This document shows, one piece after another, positions 60,333 through 64,000 of a stretch of DNA of 64,000 nt. Numbering within the stretch: position 1 is the first letter of the stretch; every line of letters begins with the position of its first letter. This DNA is from Viridibacillus sp050279675 (GTDB taxonomy: Bacteria; Bacillota; Bacilli; Bacillales_A; Planococcaceae). The position numbers and the translations under genes are program-made. The notes beneath the pieces were generated by a model. That model was given only the letters and a program-made list of their open reading frames with translations. It was not told where the DNA came from and did no database searches. The DNA lies in NCBI RefSeq assembly GCF_050279675.1, contig NZ_JBNNUK010000004.1:204611-268610 (forward strand), in the 5' to 3' direction.

Positions 60333-60413
60333 AACTCGCTCCTCCACTATCATAATTGAAGTTTAGGGCAAAGCATTTCAATGAATAATATGACATGCAA
60401 CGGCGATGATACT

Positions 60414-60497
60414 TTAATCACCCCATGCAAAGAATCGCCAAATTATTATTAAAAGGCTTTGCATGAGTTCTTGTAGTAGCTGGTAAATACTTTTCAT
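60414..60497 (-). CDS. Possible 27-aa hydrophobic peptide
   Basis: A short frame MKSIYQLLQELMQSLLIIIW then RFFAWGD, with AGGGTGGG just before the ATG, and one hydrophobic helix with a basic/aromatic end. It lies between a palindromic promoter (60679-60721) and the CD3324-like gene. An inverted repeat CATGCAAAG...CTTTGCATG (60426-60467) lies within it. It may be a leader or small membrane peptide. No homologue is known to me; coding status is uncertain. Confidence 0.35.
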   Translation of the reverse strand: MKSIYQLLQELMQSLLIIIWRFFAWGD

Positions 60498-60678
60498 ATC
60501 CCACCCTAATCACATCCTTTTATAAATTGGACGATACGATAAATTAATATCGATTCACACAATATTTTACACTGTTAAGGGCTCGTTTTGCAATTTCTTG
60601 TTTGTATGATTTAACTGATTACTTCACCTGTGAAATTCTCTAAGATGATAAAATGTTTAATTAACTTGAGTTATAATT

Positions 60679-60721
60679 ATTTCCCGGGAAATATTATACG
60701 AAACTATGAGCGTTATATTAA
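60679..60721 (-). promoter_or_regulatory. Promoter with TTTCCCGGGAAA palindrome
   Basis: Reverse strand: TTAATA (60716-60721), 17-bp spacer, TATAAT (60693-60698), immediately followed by the perfect palindrome ATTTCCCGGGAAAT (60679-60692). Including the -10, an outer TATAAT...ATTATA extension makes it nearly palindromic over about 27 bp. It has the look of an operator at +1. Regulator unknown. The likely target is the small ORF and/or CD3324-like gene downstream. Confidence 0.5.
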
Positions 60722-60760
60722 ATCGTTTCGTAACATCTCTTCTATAGGTGTATAAAAACG

Positions 60761-60799
60761 AAAAAAGCACCTTCAGCTTAACTTTCTGAGGATGCTTTT
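60761..60799 (-). terminator. Terminator
   Basis: Reverse strand AAAAGCATCCTCAG...CTGAAGGTGCTTTTTT, downstream of the membrane protein at 60817. Confidence 0.85.
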
Positions 60800-60816
60800 C
60801 GCATATATATATTACT

Positions 60817-61215
60817 TCATTTTCTATCCTTAGTATCGATCACGAATGTTGTAATGATGAATAAGCCAAAGCTTACTAATAAAATTGTTCCACCTACGAT
60901 ATAAAAGACTAATGCGAATGTTTCGTTCACGTTAAATGGTTTTAGTGCGTTTAACCACATACCCACGGTTAAGCCAATAGAACCAATAATGGCAGTCCAA
61001 CCATGAGCTGCTACTAATTTTGCTGATTTCACTCTATACACGCGATAGAACATACCCCATGAGAACACTGATAACCAACCTACTAATAAAATATGAACAT
61101 GAATCGGGCGGAATTGATAACTACCAGACCCCGCCATATGCGAACCTAATCCGGCTCCAATCAAACCAAAAATTGCTGCTAAACGAATTAAGCGTAAACT
61201 CCATTTTGCCTCCAT
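60817..61215 (-). CDS. Four-helix cytochrome-oxidase-I-like membrane protein
   Basis: Membrane protein of 132 aa with four helices. The second contains IHVHILLVGWLSVFSWGMFY, reminiscent of His-bearing helices of heme-copper oxidase subunit I or NnrS-like proteins. It is far shorter than an oxidase (over 450 aa) and has few His residues (SHMAG, HVH, AAHGW), so heme binding is possible but catalysis is not. ATG 61215 after TATGGGGGAATGAC. On the reverse strand TTGGCA-N17-TAGTAA may be its promoter. Role unknown. Confidence 0.7.
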   Translation of the reverse strand: MEAKWSLRLIRLAAIFGLIGAGLGSHMAGSGSYQFRPIHVHILLVGWLSVFSWGMFYRVYRVKSAKLVAAHGWTAIIGSIGLTVGMWLNALKPFNVNETFALVFYIVGGTILLVSFGLFIITTFVIDTKDRK

Positions 61216-61499
61216 AATGTCATTCCCCCATAGAATTTATTATTACTATGGTAGTAACATTACTTTGCCAATATGAACACCACATGAACAAATCGTTACA
61301 AATGAGGTATATGATTTTAAAAGTGGTGCTTTTATTCAATACGCATTACCCTAATATCGTCTTTAGACAGCTTTATAACCTTTTTGATAATGATATGTCT
61401 AGTTTTCTTTTACTCGGGCTGTTTCAGCTCTAAAAAGCGTTTAAACAGATGTGTTATATACTTAATCGTTATAGTTAAGTTAATCTACTCTTCTTCCAT

Positions 61500-62600
61500 T
61501 TATGCAAATATAGAAATTAAAATAATTAATAATATCGGACCTAAAATACAAGTAATGGCAGTAGGCCTAGCCATATTTATCGTCCAACCAACACCAAATC
61601 GCTTCTCTACAAAGATCGATGGATCATTGCGGTTAAAATATAATAGACCACCAATCCAGTACTGGTCCTCGTCTACATCTGTAATACCAGAAGCCGAATA
61701 ATTAGTATTTTTAGCTTCACCTAAACTACTCAATTTCACTGCAAAAGCAATTACTCCAATAATTGTGATAAAAATGAAACTAATGAACATGATAAGCATC
61801 ACACTCTCACTTACTAGATTGCTATGAATTGTTGTCAATTGTAAGAAACTCAAGAGAATTGTTATTAACATGGTCATTAAAAACATTAACCAACTTGAAT
61901 ACTTTCTCATCGCCAGTTGCTGACGAATGGATTGCTGCGTTCTAGTCGCGCTAATTTTAATGCCTGAACGACGTGTTAACTCAATAATACCTGCAAACAT
62001 AATCTGCATCACTAATAAAATGAGTGGTAATGCAATTACTGAAAATCTATTTTTATCTGTAAAGGCATCCGGCTGACCGTTAGGCCCCCAATGCGTTGCA
62101 ATTTTTTCAGGGAGTAGTGGATATTGCATATAAGTGTAAATAATCAGGCCACCTACTACAAAGATTGGTAGTAAAAAATAGAATATCGGCAACATTTCAT
62201 CACGTGCCCGTACAGACCAATCTGTTACCTTTACTTGTTTCAGGTCAAATCCCCATTCCTCCACTTTTTTCAACTTCGAAATTTTATTATGCAATATAAA
62301 ATACATCACCATACTTATACCAATCAATATAAATTGTAGGGTCATTCCCACAATAATGGCTAACTCATCATTCACGCTACTATTTATTTCCCACAAAACA
62401 TAACCCGCTACTAAAATGATCAGGATGCCTAAAAGCGTTAAAGTATATATCTTTTTAGATGCCTTCACAATAGGGTGATAAACTTGCTGATCTGGTACGG
62501 TTACACCAAAAACAATCGTCTCTTTAATCCAATATGGTAAAAATACTTGTAGTAAACCAATCGAAGCAAACATAAATAATGAAAAAATATATCCATCCAT
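61500..62600 (-). CDS. DUF1648/DUF5808-type multi-spanning membrane protein
   Basis: Membrane protein of 366 aa with about nine helices. The DUF1648-like motif YPLLPEKIATHWGPNGQPDA (an outer loop) is followed by FTDKNRFSVIALPLILL, and the end shows a DUF5808-like YWIGGLLYFNRNDPSIFVEK. Related proteins include SdpI-type immunity proteins and transport accessory proteins, but function is unknown here. Co-directional with and 15 nt after the GntR regulator gene, so it is probably regulated by it. Confidence 0.83.
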   Translation of the reverse strand: MDGYIFSLFMFASIGLLQVFLPYWIKETIVFGVTVPDQQVYHPIVKASKKIYTLTLLGILIILVAGYVLWEINSSVNDELAIIVGMTLQFILIGISMVMYFILHNKISKLKKVEEWGFDLKQVKVTDWSVRARDEMLPIFYFLLPIFVVGGLIIYTYMQYPLLPEKIATHWGPNGQPDAFTDKNRFSVIALPLILLVMQIMFAGIIELTRRSGIKISATRTQQSIRQQLAMRKYSSWLMFLMTMLITILLSFLQLTTIHSNLVSESVMLIMFISFIFITIIGVIAFAVKLSSLGEAKNTNYSASGITDVDEDQYWIGGLLYFNRNDPSIFVEKRFGVGWTINMARPTAITCILGPILLIILISIFA

Positions 62601-62615
62601 TTCCTTTAGGCCCCT

Positions 62616-62996
62616 TTATGACAAGTTTTTTATTAGTTTTTGCACAAGTTGTTGTAAATCTTGTGCCCCTAATCCAACGACCAATCCCTCTGCAACCACA
62701 GGTCGTAACATTCTCTCAACTTGTTGTATTTGCGTATTTGTCACACCTAAATCATTTGGCCCTGTAACAACTGCACCAGACTTTGGGATAATGTGTATCA
62801 TCCCCTTTTTTTCTAATTCATGATAGCTCTTATTAACCGTATGCATATTTACTCCTAAATCAGCCGCCAAAGCTCTAACTGATGGTAAGGACTCTCCAGA
62901 CTTCAGCTGTCCACTGGCAATACCTTCAATAATTTGCTGCGTTAGTTGCGTATATATTGGCACATCTGATTGTGGTTCAATTTGCAGAAACATACG
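62616..62996 (-). CDS. GntR-family repressor (YtrA subfamily)
   Basis: Short regulator of 126 aa: QSDVPIYTQLTQQIIEGIAS, ESLPSVRALAADLGVNMHT (helix-turn-helix) and a short dimerisation tail, the YtrA type without ligand domain. ATG 62996 follows GGAGTGATACGT; the frame extends upstream to 63044 without a good site. It heads an operon with the DUF1648-type membrane protein, a common Bacillales pairing. A paralogue is the regulator at 25662-26042. Confidence 0.87.
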   Translation of the reverse strand, partial: RMFLQIEPQSDVPIYTQLTQQIIEGIASGQLKSGESLPSVRALAADLGVNMHTVNKSYHELEKKGMIHIIPKSGAVVTGPNDLGVTNTQIQQVERMLRPVVAEGLVVGLGAQDLQQLVQKLIKNLS

Positions 62997-63044
62997 TATC
63001 ACTCCATTCTGTTCTACATTTATTATAACAAACCAAATTAACAC

Positions 63045-63619
63045 CTACAATTTAATCCATGTAAAAATTTCATTTGTTGATTTATCCGCCGCTAACTTAT
63101 CAAAATTTTTATCAAATGGGTTCATATAGCCATGACTCTTATTCACTAGGTGAGTATAAACTTGATTTTTTTGTTGCAATTGCACAAGAATTATTTGAGG
63201 GTTGAAAGATATTTCCTTTTCAGCAAAATAAACCACAGTAGGAACTTTAGGTCTAATATGTAAGTATTGGCGGATACGCGATCCATAAAAAACGAAAACA
63301 GCTGATACTGACTTTTCACTACATAACCATGCCAGCGTTGCATCGATACTGAATCCAACAATATAAATATCCTCATATATTGTTTTTGTTCATTTATAAT
63401 TTGCTCAACTATTAACTGAGCCTTTTCAAACCCTACTTCTATCATAAAGTATGCATATGCTTCTTCTTCCTCTGAATAACAAAAGGGTTCTCTATCTAAT
63501 AAATTAGGAACAATTACATCAAATCCTGCATTATTAAAAATAGTTTTATAATACTCCATATGATTATTAACACCATAAATTTCATGGAGTAAAATAACTA
63601 ACGTTTTTTTTATTGTCAT
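63045..63619 (-). pseudogene. Frameshifted dienelactone-hydrolase-like gene
   Basis: An alpha/beta-hydrolase of about 190 aa broken by one indel near 63365-63385. The N-terminal frame gives VILLHEIYGVNNHMEYYKTI and FDVIVPNLLDREP. After the shift, the second frame gives DIYIVGFSIDATLAWLCSE (nucleophile elbow GFSID), FVFYGSRIRQYL, VPTVVYFAEKE and the C-terminal His in NKSHGYMNPFD. The catalytic triad parts are all present across the two frames, so this is a recent loss or a sequencing error. Confidence 0.82.
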
Positions 63620-63733
63620 AAAAATCCACCAATCTTTTTGAATATATTAGATCAAAACTCATTTCTAATTAAAATATGGAAATAGTTAATCTTATTCCTA
63701 TACGACCGCTTAGAGACCTTATTTTTAACAATA

Positions 63734-63767
63734 AAAAAAGCACAACTGATTAAATCAGCTGTGCTTT
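63734..63767 (-). terminator. Terminator of rRNA operon
   Basis: AAAGCACAACTGATT / AATCAGCTGTGCTTT hairpin (one mismatch) followed by TTTTTATTG on the reverse strand, 6 nt after 5S rRNA. Confidence 0.9.
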
Positions 63768-63772
63768 AGTGT

Positions 63773-63888
<116 letters not shown>

Positions 63889-63953
63889 CTATATTAGAGA
63901 ACTTGTTCTCTCAAAACTGGATAAATTACATTGAAGTTTGTTAAGTAAAATTT

Positions 63954-64000
63954 GGTTAAGTCCTCGATCTATTAGTATTCGTCAGCTCCGTATGTCGCCA
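63954..64000 (-). rRNA. rrl: 23S ribosomal RNA, 3' end (partial)
   Basis: The reverse strand reads CGACATACGGAGCTGACG, then AATACTAATAGATCGAGGAC and TTAACC, the 3' terminus of Firmicute 23S rRNA. The remainder of the gene lies beyond the window. Confidence 0.95.

Noticed and set aside
60426..60467. CATGCAAAG...CTTTGCATG inverted repeat as a terminator
   Set aside because: The 24-nt loop and lack of a T run make it a poor terminator; it overlaps a possible small ORF.

Overview
This 64 kb window is chromosomal DNA from a low-GC, Gram-positive, aerobic spore-former-type bacterium. Gene content and ribosome-binding sites (AGGAGG-type, frequent TTG/GTG starts) fit Bacillales, and within it the Lysinibacillus/Solibacillus group is my best guess from protein flavour (inference; no 16S is present). 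The right edge is the end of an rRNA operon read leftwards: the 3' tip of 23S (63954-64000) and a complete 5S (63773-63888).

Layout. 1-10.3 kb: an rtcB fragment, an unknown protein, a TPR protein, an OmpR-type two-component system, a large lipoprotein M28 peptidase, and a ywr-like cluster (gamma-glutamyltransferase plus two half-size chromate transporters) preceded by a decayed peptide-ABC ATPase. 10.7-21.7 kb: a YxdLM-YxeA/BceAB-type peptide-sensing ABC exporter, a VanZ-RDD membrane protein, a stand-alone alanyl-tRNA editing protein, a TauE exporter, a truncated dicarboxylate symporter, a flavin monooxygenase and a membrane phosphoesterase. 21.8-26.1 kb: a GntR-controlled Ytr-like ABC operon with a tandemly duplicated permease/accessory-protein pair and a clear operator. 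26-28 kb: ankyrin, NAD(P)-binding and SnoaL-like proteins.

28.2-43.9 kb is an ion-homeostasis block: kdpFABC with an extra small membrane ORF at its head, divergent kdpDE, then mrpABCDEFG (Na+/H+ antiporter), then a solitary KdpD-like universal stress protein. A perfect 42-bp palindrome ends both kdpDE and mrp. 43.9-51.6 kb: an FSR-type MFS exporter, a YetF-family protein, a sugar kinase coupled to a tyrosine-phosphatase-like protein, a GNAT, an EamA exporter, a YtkA-domain lipoprotein and an orphan DesK-like kinase.

52-58.9 kb is a metal block: czrA-czcD with a near-ideal CzrA operator, a siroheme-reductase-like protein, a copper-associated secreted protein, copA, copZ and csoR. Three operators of one architecture (TACC-N7-GGTA) lie in front of copZ, in front of the reductase-like gene, and in a promoter between csoR and copZ that now drives no recognisable gene. 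59.3-63.6 kb: a FusB-type EF-G-binding protein, a CD3324-like regulator with a possible 27-aa upstream ORF and palindromic promoter, an oxidase-like membrane fragment, a GntR/DUF1648 pair and a frameshifted dienelactone hydrolase.

A recurring theme is gene decay: at least seven relics (rtcB, M28 peptidase N-terminus, Dpp/Opp ATPase C-terminus, symporter, YtkA C-terminus, glutaredoxin, dienelactone hydrolase), several invisible to ORF callers. I see no insertion sequence, prophage, CRISPR array or tRNA. I did not find a clearly new multi-gene system; the best leads are the CsoR-type operator regulon and its stranded promoter, the duplicated Ytr-like module, the kdp head peptide, and the kinase-phosphatase pair.
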